NCBI RefSeq assembly: GCF_025466085.1
Contig: NZ_JANLOD010000032.1
Coordinates: 1 to 64,000 of the forward strand
Length of the DNA stretch: 64,000 nt
Origin: Pseudomonas sp. 14P_8.1_Bac3
GTDB taxonomy: Bacteria; Pseudomonadota; Gammaproteobacteria; Pseudomonadales; Pseudomonadaceae
Reading direction: 5' to 3'
Shown: one piece after another, positions 11,358 to 20,696 of the stretch
How the letters are laid out: every line of letters begins with the position of its first letter
Numbering within the stretch: position 1 is the first letter of the stretch
Notes under the pieces: generated by a model
What the model saw: only the letters and a program-made list of their open reading frames with translations
Database searches by the model: none
What the model was told of the DNA's origin: nothing
Made by a program: the position numbers and the translations under genes

Positions 11358-12500
11358 ATGCTGATTGTTGCCGACGAAAATATTCCGCTGCTCGATGCGT
11401 TCTTCGAAGGTTTCGGTGAAATCCGCCGGATGCCGGGACGTTCCATCGACCGCGCCAGCGTCGAACAGGCCGACGTCTTGCTGGTGCGTTCAGTGACCAA
11501 CGTCAATCGCTCGCTTCTCGAGGGCAGCAAGGTGCGCTTCGTCGGCACCTGCACCATTGGCACCGATCACCTGGACCTCGATTACTTTCAGCAGGCCGGC
11601 ATCACCTGGTCCAGCGCCCCCGGCTGCAATGCCCGCGGCGTGGTCGACTATGTGCTGGGCAGTTTGCTGACCCTTGCCGAAATCGAAGGCGCCGACCTCA
11701 CCCAGCGTACCTACGGTGTGGTGGGGGCGGGCGAAGTGGGCGGTCGCCTGGTCAAGGTCCTGCAAGGGCTGGGCTGGAACGTGCTGGTCTGTGATCCGCC
11801 ACGGCAAGCCGCCGAAGGGGGCGATTTCGTCAGCCTCGAACAGATCGTTGAACAGTGCGATGTCATCAGCCTGCATACGCCGTTGCAAAAACATGGCGCC
11901 GGATCGACCTGGCACCTGTTCGACAAGAGTCGTCTGAACCAGCTAAAACCTGGCGCCTGGCTGATCAACGCCAGCCGTGGCCCGGTGGTGGATAACGCGG
12001 CCCTGTGCGAGGTGTTGCTGCAGCGCGAGGACCTGCAGGCGGTGCTGGACGTCTGGGAAGGCGAGCCCGAGGTCGATGTCGCGCTGGCGGAGCTCTGCGT
12101 GCTGGCGACACCGCACATCGCCGGTTACAGCCTTGACGGCAAACAGCGCGGGACGGCGCAGATCTATCAGGCGTATTGCGAGTTTCTCGGGCAACCGGCG
12201 CAGGTCAGCCTGAGCGATTTGTTGCCGGCGCCGTGGCTGTCGCAAGTGACCTTGCACGCCGACAGCGATCCCGCCTGGGCGCTGGCGATGTTGTGCCGGG
12301 GCGTGTACGACCCGCGCCGTGATGACGCGGATTTCCGCCGCAGCCTTGTAGGCAGCGTGAGCGAACAGCGTGCGGCGTTTGATCGGTTGCGCAAGTATTA
12401 TCCGTCGCGCCGGGAAATCGATGGGTTGCAGGTGCGGATCGAGGGGGAGGCGCCAGCGTTGTTGAAGATTGTGGCGGCGTTGGGGGCGACGGCTGTCTGA
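11358..12500 (+). CDS. pdxB: Erythronate-4-phosphate dehydrogenase PdxB
   Basis: 380 residues. PdxB oxidises 4-phosphoerythronate in the DXP-dependent pathway to pyridoxal phosphate. It is a D-2-hydroxyacid dehydrogenase: NAD-binding [16 protein letters not shown], the acid/base His in [16 protein letters not shown], and a C-terminal dimerisation domain of about 90 residues typical of PdxB. AAGGAG stands 7 bases before the ATG. Full length. Confidence 0.96.
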   Translation: MLIVADENIPLLDAFFEGFGEIRRMPGRSIDRASVEQADVLLVRSVTNVNRSLLEGSKVRFVGTCTIGTDHLDLDYFQQAGITWSSAPGCNARGVVDYVLGSLLTLAEIEGADLTQRTYGVVGAGEVGGRLVKVLQGLGWNVLVCDPPRQAAEGGDFVSLEQIVEQCDVISLHTPLQKHGAGSTWHLFDKSRLNQLKPGAWLINASRGPVVDNAALCEVLLQREDLQAVLDVWEGEPEVDVALAELCVLATPHIAGYSLDGKQRGTAQIYQAYCEFLGQPAQVSLSDLLPAPWLSQVTLHADSDPAWALAMLCRGVYDPRRDDADFRRSLVGSVSEQRAAFDRLRKYYPSRREIDGLQVRIEGEAPALLKIVAALGATAV

Positions 12501-12521
12501 CCATTGCTGATTTTCACCCAC

Positions 12522-12546
12522 AAAAAACCCGGCCATCAGGGCCGGG
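12522..12546 (-). terminator. Terminator between pdxB and 59-residue gene
   Basis: CCCGGCC-ATCAG-GGCCGGG with a 6-base A-run on the left, which becomes a U-run on the minus strand. It therefore fits the minus-strand gene 12567-12746 best; pdxB may also end here. Confidence 0.7.
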
Positions 12547-12566
12547 TCAAGAAGACGGTGGCTATA

Positions 12567-12746
12567 TCAATCTTGTTTGGCAGTCTTGACCAATCGCTTC
12601 TCCAGTTCGCGGCAGGCGTCCTGGATCATGCCTTCAGTGATCGGTACTTCACGGCCGTTTTCGTCAATGATTGAGCAACCCAGAGACTGGTCTGGCTGTG
12701 TGCGGATCACTTGAATCTTGTCATCGCTACTGTTTTGCAAGGACAT
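12567..12746 (-). CDS. Small conserved Pseudomonas protein, 59 aa
   Basis: A soluble 59-residue protein starting MSLQNSSDDKIQVIRTQPD and ending RLVKTAKQD, with a conserved-looking centre (DQSLGCSIIDENGREVP). Function unknown; similar small proteins occur in other pseudomonads (PA1571-like, from memory). GAGGAG is 7 bases before the ATG at 12746; a second in-frame ATG 15 bases upstream is less well placed. No membrane segment or cysteine pair. Confidence 0.75.
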   Translation of the reverse strand: MSLQNSSDDKIQVIRTQPDQSLGCSIIDENGREVPITEGMIQDACRELEKRLVKTAKQD

Positions 12747-13002
12747 TGCCTGTCTCCTCATCAGGTTGTGTGCCTACTGTAGAACCGCCAGGTGACCGGG
12801 CTGTGACAACTCCCTGCGATCATGTCGGGGCGGCAATGCCAGTCGACCAGAAATTCTGCGACGTTACCACCCGGACTTTAGATCGATAGCATCTAGGGTA
12901 TGGTCCTTGCGGTCATAATTAACCTGACTCATTGTGATTTACAGAGTTCCCCCCCATTGAACAAGTAGAGCTGGCCCCTTAACTCGCGAACTGGACAACC
13001 CG

Positions 13003-14796
13003 ATGCTTTCTGCCCGTCACCGCCGCGCCATTCGCCTGGCCAGTCGTTTCCTCGTGCCGTATCGCTGGCAGTCCCTTGGCGCCTTGCTCGCACTGATTGT
13101 CACCGCAGGCATCACCTTGTCCATGGGGCAGGGGATTCGCTTGTTGGTCGATCAGGGGTTCATGACCCGGTCGCCACACTTGCTCAACCAGACCATTGGT
13201 CTGTTCATGCTGCTGGTGCTAGGCCTGGCATTCGGCACGTTTGCACGTTTTTACCTGGTTTCCTGGATCGGCGAACGGGTGGTGGCCGATATCCGCCGCC
13301 AGGTGTTCAACCATCTGGTTTACCTGCATCCGGGGTTCTACGAGGACAATCGCAGCTCCGAGATTCAGTCGCGCCTGACCACCGACACCACGTTGCTGCA
13401 ATCGGTGATCGGCTCGTCGTTGTCGCTGTTCCTGCGCAATCTGCTGATGGTGATCGGCGGGATTGTGTTGCTGTTCATCACCAATCCCAAGCTCACCAGC
13501 ATCGTCGTGGTGGCCTTGCCGTTGGTGATTGCGCCGATCCTGATCTTCGGCCGACGGGTGCGCAGTCTGTCCCGTCTGAGCCAGGACCGGATTGCCGATA
13601 TCGGCAGCTACGTCTCCGAAACCCTCGGCCAGATCAAAACCGTGCAGGCCTACAACCATCAGGTTCAGGACGAGCAGCGATTTGCCGTCACCGTGGAAGA
13701 GGCGTTCGACACCGCTCGCAAGCGCATTTTCCAACGCGCCTGGCTGATTACCCTGGTGATCGTGCTGGTGTTGGGGGCGGTCGGTGTGATGTTGTGGGTC
13801 GGCGGCATGGACGTGATGGCCGGGCGGATTTCCGCGGGTGAGCTGGCGGCGTTTGTCTTCTACAGCCTGATCGTCGGCAGCGCCTTCGGCACATTGAGCG
13901 AAGTGATCGGCGAATTGCAGCGCGCCGCCGGGGCCGCCGAGCGGATTGCCGAGCTGTTGCGCTCGGAAAACATCATTCAGCCTCCGAGCGCCGGCCTGGT
14001 GACATTGCCCGAGCGCGTCACCGGCAATCTGCAGCTGCAAGACGTGCGCTTTTCCTACCCGTCGCGTCCTGAAAGCTATGCCATCGATGGCTTGAATCTG
14101 ACCATCAACGCCGGGGAAACCCTGGCATTGGTCGGGCCGTCCGGCGCGGGAAAGTCAACGGTCTATGACCTGTTGCTGCGTTTTTATGACCCGGCTGAAG
14201 GCCGCATCCTGCTCGACGGTGTGCCGTTGACCCAGCTCGATCCCCTCGACTTGCGTCGTTGCTTCGCCTTGGTCTCGCAATCCCCGGCGCTGTTCTTTGG
14301 CAGCATCGAAGAGAACATCCGCTACGGCAATCCTACGGCAAGCCTGGCGCAGGTCCAGGAAGCGGCAAAAATCGCCTACGCCCACGACTTCATCGAGGCG
14401 ATGCCCCACGGTTACCAGACGCATCTGGGCGACGCAGGCCTCGGCCTGTCCGGCGGCCAGCGCCAACGCCTGGCGATTGCCCGTGCGCTGCTGGTGGACG
14501 CGCCGATCCTGCTGCTCGACGAAGCCACCAGCGCCCTCGACGCCCAGAGCGAGCACCTGATCCAGCAAGCCCTGCCCAGCCTGATGAAAAATCGCACGAC
14601 CCTGGTCATCGCCCACCGCTTGGCCACCGTGAAAAACGCCGACCGGATCGCTGTGATGGACCAAGGGAAACTGGTGGCGGTGGGGACGCATCAGGAATTG
14701 ATTGCAAGCAATGCGCTGTATGCGCGGTTGGCGGCGTTGCAATTCAATGATGGGCATGAAGCTTCGCCCCATCAGACGATCACGCAAAACCTGTAG
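13003..14796 (+). CDS. MsbA-like ABC exporter half-transporter
   Basis: 597 residues: six membrane helices in residues 1-310, then an ATPase domain with Walker A GPSGAGKS (378-385), signature LSGGQRQRLAI, Walker B ILLLDEATSALD and the H-loop AHRLAT. This order (membrane part fused to ATPase) defines homodimeric exporters such as MsbA or BmrA. In P. aeruginosa a similar protein exists besides the true MsbA; the substrate is unknown (lipid or drug). The ribosome site is weak (GGACAACCCG). The stop codon TAG at 14794-14796 lies inside the first arm of a REPIN, so the transcript end can form a large hairpin. Confidence 0.88.
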   Translation: MLSARHRRAIRLASRFLVPYRWQSLGALLALIVTAGITLSMGQGIRLLVDQGFMTRSPHLLNQTIGLFMLLVLGLAFGTFARFYLVSWIGERVVADIRRQVFNHLVYLHPGFYEDNRSSEIQSRLTTDTTLLQSVIGSSLSLFLRNLLMVIGGIVLLFITNPKLTSIVVVALPLVIAPILIFGRRVRSLSRLSQDRIADIGSYVSETLGQIKTVQAYNHQVQDEQRFAVTVEEAFDTARKRIFQRAWLITLVIVLVLGAVGVMLWVGGMDVMAGRISAGELAAFVFYSLIVGSAFGTLSEVIGELQRAAGAAERIAELLRSENIIQPPSAGLVTLPERVTGNLQLQDVRFSYPSRPESYAIDGLNLTINAGETLALVGPSGAGKSTVYDLLLRFYDPAEGRILLDGVPLTQLDPLDLRRCFALVSQSPALFFGSIEENIRYGNPTASLAQVQEAAKIAYAHDFIEAMPHGYQTHLGDAGLGLSGGQRQRLAIARALLVDAPILLLDEATSALDAQSEHLIQQALPSLMKNRTTLVIAHRLATVKNADRIAVMDQGKLVAVGTHQELIASNALYARLAALQFNDGHEASPHQTITQNL

Positions 14797-14890
14797 GAGC
14801 CGGCTTGCTGGCGATGGATTCAAGCGCGCCGCGTTCATTCAGGCTGCACGCGTTATCGTTAACGACCATCGCGAGCAAGCTCGCTCCTAC
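14793..14890. repeat. REPIN (98 bases), copy 1
   Basis: Two inverted REP units, GTAGGAGCCGGCTTGC and, inverted, GCAAGCTCGCTCCTAC, around a spacer with TCAAGCGCGCCGCGTT and CGCGTTATCGTTAACG. Same length and nearly the same spacer as the copy at 60155-60252. REPINs are moved by RAYT transposases encoded elsewhere. Confidence 0.85.
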
Positions 14891-14935
14891 GAAAGGCCTG
14901 CTTCAATGCGGGCATTTTCAGCGCTTCAGACAGGC

Positions 14936-16864
14936 TCACTGATCATCAAAATAGCGCTCATGCCAATCCACCAGCGGCTGCGGCGAGTTGAGCTTCTGGC
15001 CGTAGATCACCGAATAGGACAGTACGTTCTGCACATACTGGCGGGTTTCGTCGAACGGTATGCTTTCGACCCAGACATCGAAACTCAGATGATCCGCACC
15101 GCGTAGCCACTGGCGCACGCGACCGGGGCCTGCGTTGTAGGCGGCGGAGGCGAGGACACGGTTGCCGTTGAACTGGCTGTGTACCTGGCTCAGGTAGGCG
15201 GCGCCGAGCTGGATGTTCTTGTCCGGGTCGAACACCTGCTGTGGCGAGGCCAGCGGAATACTGAACTTGCGCGCGGTTTCCTTGGCGGTGCCCGGCATCA
15301 GTTGCATCAGACCGCTGGCGCCGACGCCTGAGCGGGCGTCGTCCATGAAGGCGCTCTCCTGACGGGTAATGGCGAACACCCAGCTCGAATGCAGGCCGCG
15401 AATCTTGGCTTCGCGCACCAGGGTTTCGCGGTGGGCCATCGGGAATCGGATGTCGAGATCGTCCCAATACTGCGCCTGGCTGATGGTGCGGATCGCCGGG
15501 AAGTACCATTTCAGGTCGTAGGCCAGTTTCGCCTGGGCGACCATCTCGTCACGGTTGAAGTGGCGGCTGACGTGATACCACTCGCGACGACCGTCGACGA
15601 TCTGCCCACGGGCATGAAACTCCAGGGCTCGACGCACGCCCGGGGTGTTGCGCACCTTGTTGATGAGCGCCTGGCTGAGCACCAGCGGTTTGTTGACCAG
15701 CGAGTAGGGCAACTGCGACCGGTCAGCCGCGAGGAAGCCATAGAAATCGCGCTCACGGGCGAGGCCTTTGTAAAGCGTCTGCGCTTCCGGGTTCTGCGGC
15801 TGCGCCAGCTCCAGGCTGCGGGCCTGCCAGTAGCGCCAGCGGTTGGTGGTCGCCAGGTCTTGCGGCAAGCGGCGGGTCAACTGGTAGGCGTCGTCCCAGC
15901 GGGCCAGGCGCAGCAGCAGGCGCAAGCGCCATTCGGACACCGTGTTGTCGCGCAACTCCGGGTCGTACTTGGTCATTACGTCCAATGCGCGCGGATCGAA
16001 ACGACGGGCCAGGGTCAAACCGATTTCCCGGGCGATCGCGACTTTTTCATCACGGGAGAAGTGCATGCTGCTGGCGTAACCGTCCAGCAACTCCATGGCT
16101 TTGTCCGGATCCTGCTTGGCCAGACGGCGTAGGCCGAGGCTGACGATGTCGGACATCGGTTCGTCGGCCGGGGTGAAGCGCGACGGCTGGTTGAGCAACT
16201 CAGGTTTTTGCGCCACATCCACCAGCAGGCGACCGCGCGGGGCCAGGGTAGTCAGGCCGCTGATCAGGCTGTTGGCCAGCGGGTAGTTACGGGCCTGGGC
16301 GGCCAGTTTCGTGCGCTCCCAGCGTTTCTGCTCGGTCAGTTGGCCATCGGCCGCCCAGACGCCGAACAAGCCGTCGCATGCGGCGGGCAAGGATTTACCG
16401 GTCAGCCAGAGTTTATTGGCGTTGGCGTAACCTTCGGCTTTCTGGTTGCTGCCGATCTGATATTGCGCGTTCAGGCAGTCCAGCTCGGTGAAATTGAGCT
16501 TGGGGTCGTAATATTTGACGAAGGTTGCCCAGTCGCCACGATCGGCCAGCCAGCGCAACCAACGCAATTTCATCCAGTTGGCCTGGGGCAGGTCACCGTG
16601 CTCGGCGAGGAATTTCTCGATCTCGGCGTTACTCGCGGTTTTCAGGCGCGCGGTCAATTCGTCATAGGCCAGGTACGGCTCCAGCGGGTAATCGCTGAGC
16701 GCCTGGCTGTAACGGAAATAAGGGCCGGTGTCACCCTTGGCCAAGGCCCGCTTGGCTTCATCGTAATATTGGCGCTGGGTGGAGAGGTCCACCGCCTGGA
16801 CGGTTTGAACGGCAGTGGCAGAAAGAAGCAAACACGATAAAAGACTGAAAAGGCGACTGCGCAT
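14936..16864 (-). CDS. slt: Soluble lytic murein transglycosylase Slt
   Basis: 642 residues. A signal peptide (MRSRLFSLLSCLLLSATAVQ, cut near AVDLS) directs it to the periplasm. A long alpha-helical superhelix (about 30-480) forms the ring, and the C-terminal lysozyme-like domain has ITRQESAFMDDARS with the catalytic Glu, then GASGLMQLMPGTA and AAYNAGPGRV. It cuts the MurNAc-GlcNAc bond to give anhydro-muropeptides, which NagZ (30453 in this window) processes after recycling. The ATG at 16864 gives a normal signal peptide; an ATG 24 bases upstream would add MISLPGCL. Divergent from uup. Confidence 0.95.
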   Translation of the reverse strand: MRSRLFSLLSCLLLSATAVQTVQAVDLSTQRQYYDEAKRALAKGDTGPYFRYSQALSDYPLEPYLAYDELTARLKTASNAEIEKFLAEHGDLPQANWMKLRWLRWLADRGDWATFVKYYDPKLNFTELDCLNAQYQIGSNQKAEGYANANKLWLTGKSLPAACDGLFGVWAADGQLTEQKRWERTKLAAQARNYPLANSLISGLTTLAPRGRLLVDVAQKPELLNQPSRFTPADEPMSDIVSLGLRRLAKQDPDKAMELLDGYASSMHFSRDEKVAIAREIGLTLARRFDPRALDVMTKYDPELRDNTVSEWRLRLLLRLARWDDAYQLTRRLPQDLATTNRWRYWQARSLELAQPQNPEAQTLYKGLARERDFYGFLAADRSQLPYSLVNKPLVLSQALINKVRNTPGVRRALEFHARGQIVDGRREWYHVSRHFNRDEMVAQAKLAYDLKWYFPAIRTISQAQYWDDLDIRFPMAHRETLVREAKIRGLHSSWVFAITRQESAFMDDARSGVGASGLMQLMPGTAKETARKFSIPLASPQQVFDPDKNIQLGAAYLSQVHSQFNGNRVLASAAYNAGPGRVRQWLRGADHLSFDVWVESIPFDETRQYVQNVLSYSVIYGQKLNSPQPLVDWHERYFDDQ

Positions 16865-17077
16865 GAGACATCCGGGCAGAGAAATCATGACAAGCGCGGG
16901 GCATGCCCGCGCTGAATAATCTGTAGCTTAGCCTTTTGCCAGCAACGGGCGAAAGCTTTGCGGCCCCGTCTGCATCAGTTCGCAACATTTGTCATGCAGA
17001 GTGTCGCGAAGGTGAAATTGCCGGCCTTCTGAAGCCTCAAGTCAGGTAGAATGCGCGCCCGGTTTTTGGAGAAGCTC

Positions 17078-18997
17078 ATGACCCTGCTCAAATTCAGCGA
17101 TGTGTCCCTTGCTTTCGGCGCTATGCCGTTGTTGGACAAGGTGTCCTGGCAGATCGCCCGTGGTGAGCGGGTGTGCATCATCGGCCGCAACGGCACTGGC
17201 AAGTCCAGCATGATGAAGCTCGTCAAGGGCGACCAGAAGCCCGATGACGGCTCCGTTTGGCGCGCGCCCGGCCTCAAGATTGGCGAATTGCCGCAAGAAT
17301 TGCCGGTAGCCGACGAGCGGACCGTGTTCGACGTGGTGGCCGAAGGCCTGGACGGTGTCGGCGAGCTGCTCGCGCAGTATCACCACTTGAGCCAGAACAT
17401 CGTCACCGACGCCGACCTGGACAAACTGATGCATGTCCAGCACGACCTCGAAGCCCGCGATGGCTGGCGTTTGCAGCAACTGGTCGACAGCACCCTGAGC
17501 CGTCTGCAGTTGCCCGCCGACAAGACCCTCGCCGAATTGTCCGGTGGCTGGCGTCGCCGCGTCCTGCTGGCCCAGGCGTTGGTTTCCGAGCCGGATCTGC
17601 TGCTGCTCGACGAACCCACTAACCACCTGGACATCGGTGCGATTGCCTGGCTCGAAGAGGCGCTGAAAGATTTCCAGGGCGCCGTGCTGTTCATCACGCA
17701 CGACCGTTCATTCCTGCAGAACCTGGCCACCCGCATCCTCGAACTGGACCGCGGCGGCCTGATCGACTGGAACGGCGACTACGCCAGTTTCCTCGTGCAC
17801 AAGGAAGCGACGCTGGCGGCTGAAGAAACCGCCAACGCACTGTTCGACAAGAAACTGGCCCAGGAAGAAGTCTGGATCCGCCAGGGCATCAAGGCCCGCC
17901 GCACCCGTAACGAAGGTCGCGTCCGCGCCCTGAAAGCCTTGCGTGTCGAGCGCAGCGAGCGTCGTGAGCGCACCGGCAAGGCCAACATTCAGCTGGATAC
18001 CGCCGACAAGTCCGGCAAGCAGGTCATGGTCCTCGAGAATGTGAGTTTCGCTCACCCGGGCGGCCCGTTCCTGATCAAGGATTTCTCGATGGTCCTGCAG
18101 CGCGGTGACCGTATCGGTCTGCTCGGCGCCAACGGTACCGGCAAGACCACGCTGCTGAAACTGATGCTCAGCGGTCTGCAACCCACCAGCGGCAAAGTGG
18201 AAGAGGGGACACGCATCGACGTGGCCTACTTCGACCAGTTGCGCCATCAGCTGGACCTGGAAAAGACCGTGATCGACAACGTCGCCGAAGGTCGCGACTT
18301 CATCGACATCGATGGTCAGAGCCGTCACGTGCTGAGCTACCTCGGCGACTTCCTGTTCAGCCCGCAGCGTGCCCGCACGCCGGTCAAGGCGCTGTCCGGT
18401 GGTGAGCGTGCTCGTCTGTTGCTGGCGAAACTGTTCAGCAAGCCAGCCAACCTGCTGGTCCTCGACGAACCGACCAACGACCTCGACGTGGAAACCCTCG
18501 AACTGCTGGAAGAGGTCTTGCTGACCTTCAACGGCACCGTGCTGATGGTCAGCCACGACCGGGCATTCCTCGACAACGTGGTCACCAGCACCCTGGTCTT
18601 CGAAGGTGAAGGCAAGGTTCGCGAATACGTCGGTGGTTACCAGGACTGGCTCCGTCAGGGCGGCTCGCCGCGCCTGCTGGGCGTGACCGAAAGCAAGTCC
18701 GGCAAGGCTGACCTGACGTCGGCGGTCGTGACCGCCGAAGCGGCGCCGGTGGCCCCGGTAGTCGAGGCGCCAGCGGCGAAAAAGAAACTCAGCTACAAGC
18801 ATCAGCGCGAACTGGAAATGCTGCCGGGTCAGATCGAAGCCATGGAGCAGCAGATCGCCGCGGTTGAAGCGCAGATGGCGGATTCCGCGTTCTATCAGCG
18901 CCCGGCTGCCGAGACGGCTGCCGTGATCGCTCAGCTTGAGCAATTGCAAGCTGAACTCGACGTGATGGTCGAGCGTTGGGCTGAACTGGATGCCTGA
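17078..18997 (+). CDS. uup: ABC-F ATPase Uup
   Basis: 639 residues, two ATPase modules and no membrane helices. Walker A motifs are at about 36-43 (GRNGTGKS) and 350-357 (GANGTGKT), each with an ABC signature (LSGGWRRRVLLA, LSGGERARLLLA) and Walker B (LLLDEPTNHLD, LVLDEPTNDLD). The linker between modules has the charged ABC-F pattern, and the C-terminal 80 residues form a coiled coil (YKHQRELEMLPGQIEAMEQQ) typical of Uup. Uup binds DNA branches and ribosomes; loss raises transposon excision in E. coli. GGAGAAGCTC precedes the ATG at 17078. Confidence 0.93.
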   Translation: MTLLKFSDVSLAFGAMPLLDKVSWQIARGERVCIIGRNGTGKSSMMKLVKGDQKPDDGSVWRAPGLKIGELPQELPVADERTVFDVVAEGLDGVGELLAQYHHLSQNIVTDADLDKLMHVQHDLEARDGWRLQQLVDSTLSRLQLPADKTLAELSGGWRRRVLLAQALVSEPDLLLLDEPTNHLDIGAIAWLEEALKDFQGAVLFITHDRSFLQNLATRILELDRGGLIDWNGDYASFLVHKEATLAAEETANALFDKKLAQEEVWIRQGIKARRTRNEGRVRALKALRVERSERRERTGKANIQLDTADKSGKQVMVLENVSFAHPGGPFLIKDFSMVLQRGDRIGLLGANGTGKTTLLKLMLSGLQPTSGKVEEGTRIDVAYFDQLRHQLDLEKTVIDNVAEGRDFIDIDGQSRHVLSYLGDFLFSPQRARTPVKALSGGERARLLLAKLFSKPANLLVLDEPTNDLDVETLELLEEVLLTFNGTVLMVSHDRAFLDNVVTSTLVFEGEGKVREYVGGYQDWLRQGGSPRLLGVTESKSGKADLTSAVVTAEAAPVAPVVEAPAAKKKLSYKHQRELEMLPGQIEAMEQQIAAVEAQMADSAFYQRPAAETAAVIAQLEQLQAELDVMVERWAELDA

Positions 18998-19011
18998 TTG
19001 ATCCAGTAACA

Positions 19012-19050
19012 AAAAAAGCCCGGCTTCACCTGTGTGAATGCCGGGCTTTT
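19012..19050 (+). terminator. uup terminator
   Basis: AAAAAGCCCGGC, a 15-base loop, GCCGGGCTTTT, 15 bases after the uup stop. Confidence 0.8.
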
Positions 19051-19078
19051 CATAGGCAATGTGATCGCGTCGATCCCT

Positions 19079-19180
19079 GTAGGAGCGAGCTCGCTCGCGA
19101 TGGTCGCGAACGATGACACTGGGTGCCAGACACCCAGCGGCGCTCCCGGGTCCATCGCGAGCGAGCTCGCTCCTACAGGG
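19079..19180. repeat. REPIN, copy 2 (reverse orientation)
   Basis: GTAGGAGCGAGCTCGCTCGCGATGG and its inverse. The spacer start (TCGCGAACGATGAC) matches the inverted spacer of the 14793 copy, so it is the same subfamily turned round. It ends 9 bases before the usp stop. Confidence 0.85.
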
Positions 19181-19188
19181 GGCGGTGT

Positions 19189-19626
19189 TCAGCTTTTGAT
19201 CAGGCGCACCGCGAGGACATCGCATGGCGCACCGTGCAGCACGTCATTGGCGGTGGAGCCTAGCAGCAGCGCCAGGCCATGCCGGCCATGGCTGCCGACC
19301 ACAATGAGATCGCAGGCCTGCTCTTTGGCCAGGTGATGGATCTCCTGACGTGGCTGGCCGTAGGTCAGGTGGCTGTATTCCTTGGTGAGTTCCGGATACT
19401 TCACGATCAGCCGGTCAAGACGCTCCTTGGCCTGATCGAATTGTTGCTGCTGCAACTGGGAAAGGTCCATCGGCACGTCGCCGCCAAAAGCCATGGCCAT
19501 CGGCTCGACAATGTGCACCAGGGACAATTTCGCGCCGCTGCTCACCGAGAGTTCGCGAGCGCGATGGATGACAGGATCGCACTCTTCGGTTAGATCTACA
19601 GCGACCAAAATGTGGGTGTAGGGCAT
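19189..19626 (-). CDS. Universal stress protein UspA family
   Basis: 145 residues. Starts MPYTHILVAVDLTEECDP and carries the nucleotide-binding signature LIVVGSHGRHGLALLLGSTAND near the C-terminus, so it belongs to the ATP-binding class. One USP domain only. AGGAGG lies 8 bases before the ATG at 19626. Probably cytoplasmic and induced by stress or stationary phase; the sequence shows no specific operator. Confidence 0.92.
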   Translation of the reverse strand: MPYTHILVAVDLTEECDPVIHRARELSVSSGAKLSLVHIVEPMAMAFGGDVPMDLSQLQQQQFDQAKERLDRLIVKYPELTKEYSHLTYGQPRQEIHHLAKEQACDLIVVGSHGRHGLALLLGSTANDVLHGAPCDVLAVRLIKS

Positions 19627-19730
19627 GAGGTGCTCCTCCTGAGAATTGCAATAAGGGTAAGTATGGCTGGTTTCAAGCGCATTGTTTTCAAAGTGACCCA
19701 AAGCGCCCGTCAAGAATCGGGAGTACACAT

Positions 19731-20168
19731 ATGACGGTCTGGATAGTGGTGTCAATCCTGTTGGTGGTGTTGAGCCCGCTGGCATGGCTGCGACCGTCCC
19801 GTGGCCAGAGCGGACGCATGGCCCTGCGCATGGAGGCCCGCCGCATCGGCCTGGCCATGCAACTGGCGCCTCAGGAATGGCCGCACTGGCTCAGTCCGGA
19901 GCCGCCAAGCCCGTGTGCGCAGTACCATCGGCCGCGTCGCAGCAACCAGCCGGTGTGCTGGAGTTACTGGCAGAAGTCGCCGGGGATGTGGGTGAACCAG
20001 TGGCAGGAGGTCTGCAAGGACCAGGCGCTGCTCAATCATTTCGAAAAATTGCCGGCCAATGTCTACAAGGTCGAAGCCGACAAGCAAATGATCACGCTGT
20101 ACTGGGGCGAGAAGGGCGAAGCGACCGTTTTGCAACAAATCGATGCCACTCTCAAAGCGTTAGCCTGA
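19731..20168 (+). CDS. Membrane-anchored conserved hypothetical
   Basis: 145 residues: one N-terminal helix (VWIVVSILLVVLSPLAWL), then a soluble domain with WPHWLSPEPPSPCAQYHRP and WQKSPGMWVNQWQEV. This protein lies between usp and fadB in other pseudomonads (PA3016-like, from memory). Function unknown. GGGAG precedes the ATG at 19731. Divergent from usp by about 100 bases. Confidence 0.75.
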   Translation: MTVWIVVSILLVVLSPLAWLRPSRGQSGRMALRMEARRIGLAMQLAPQEWPHWLSPEPPSPCAQYHRPRRSNQPVCWSYWQKSPGMWVNQWQEVCKDQALLNHFEKLPANVYKVEADKQMITLYWGEKGEATVLQQIDATLKALA

Positions 20169-20696
20169 ACCCGGCCGGGTGATGGGGCGACGGCGTTTCG
20201 TCAGGCAATAAAAAGCCCGACATTCATCATCGGGCTGGAGTTGGCCAGGCAGGCCGGTAATTCGCTGTGCGCAGATCTTACGCCGACATTCGTCTCGCGC
20301 GTTCAAAATTTTTCCTCGGTCCTACGCCAGCGTAGCCTTTTAAACAAAGACTGCAGCGAATTAGGGCGACTTTTCTAACTATTGATTCTATGAATGGCCT
20401 GGCATGCGGCTGCTTATTGTGGGCCGTCGTGGTGCGCAAATGACCGGAAAGTCGAGTTCAAGCCCGCATTTTGGGCGATTGACAATTGTCTGAAATTCCG
20501 TGAAGGTGGCGTACCCAAATCAAACGGGCGTATGAATTGAGCGTTTGCATTGCAGACCGTTCCTACAGAATCCCGACTATCGCGTTGGCGGGTGTGTTGG
20601 GTGGATGGGCGTAGCATCGACGATAAATGTCCCTGCCAAGCCATTCGCCTGCGTCCGACGTGTACTGTTCAGCTTCCATATCGTGGAGATCAGTTG
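20169..20696. other. Upstream region of fadBA
   Basis: About 530 bases without a gene. It holds a hairpin AGCCCGA-loop-TCGGGCT at 20214-20236 without a T-run on the plus strand, and an inverted pair CAAACG (20521-20526) and CGTTTG (20542-20547) separated by 15 bases. These half-sites resemble those bound by PsrA, but the spacing is wider than the 2-4 bases normal for PsrA. Confidence 0.4.

Noticed and set aside
20401..20425. Sigma-54 promoter candidate TGGCATGCGGCTGCTT upstream of fadB
   Set aside because: The GG and GC elements are one base too close and two consensus positions are wrong.
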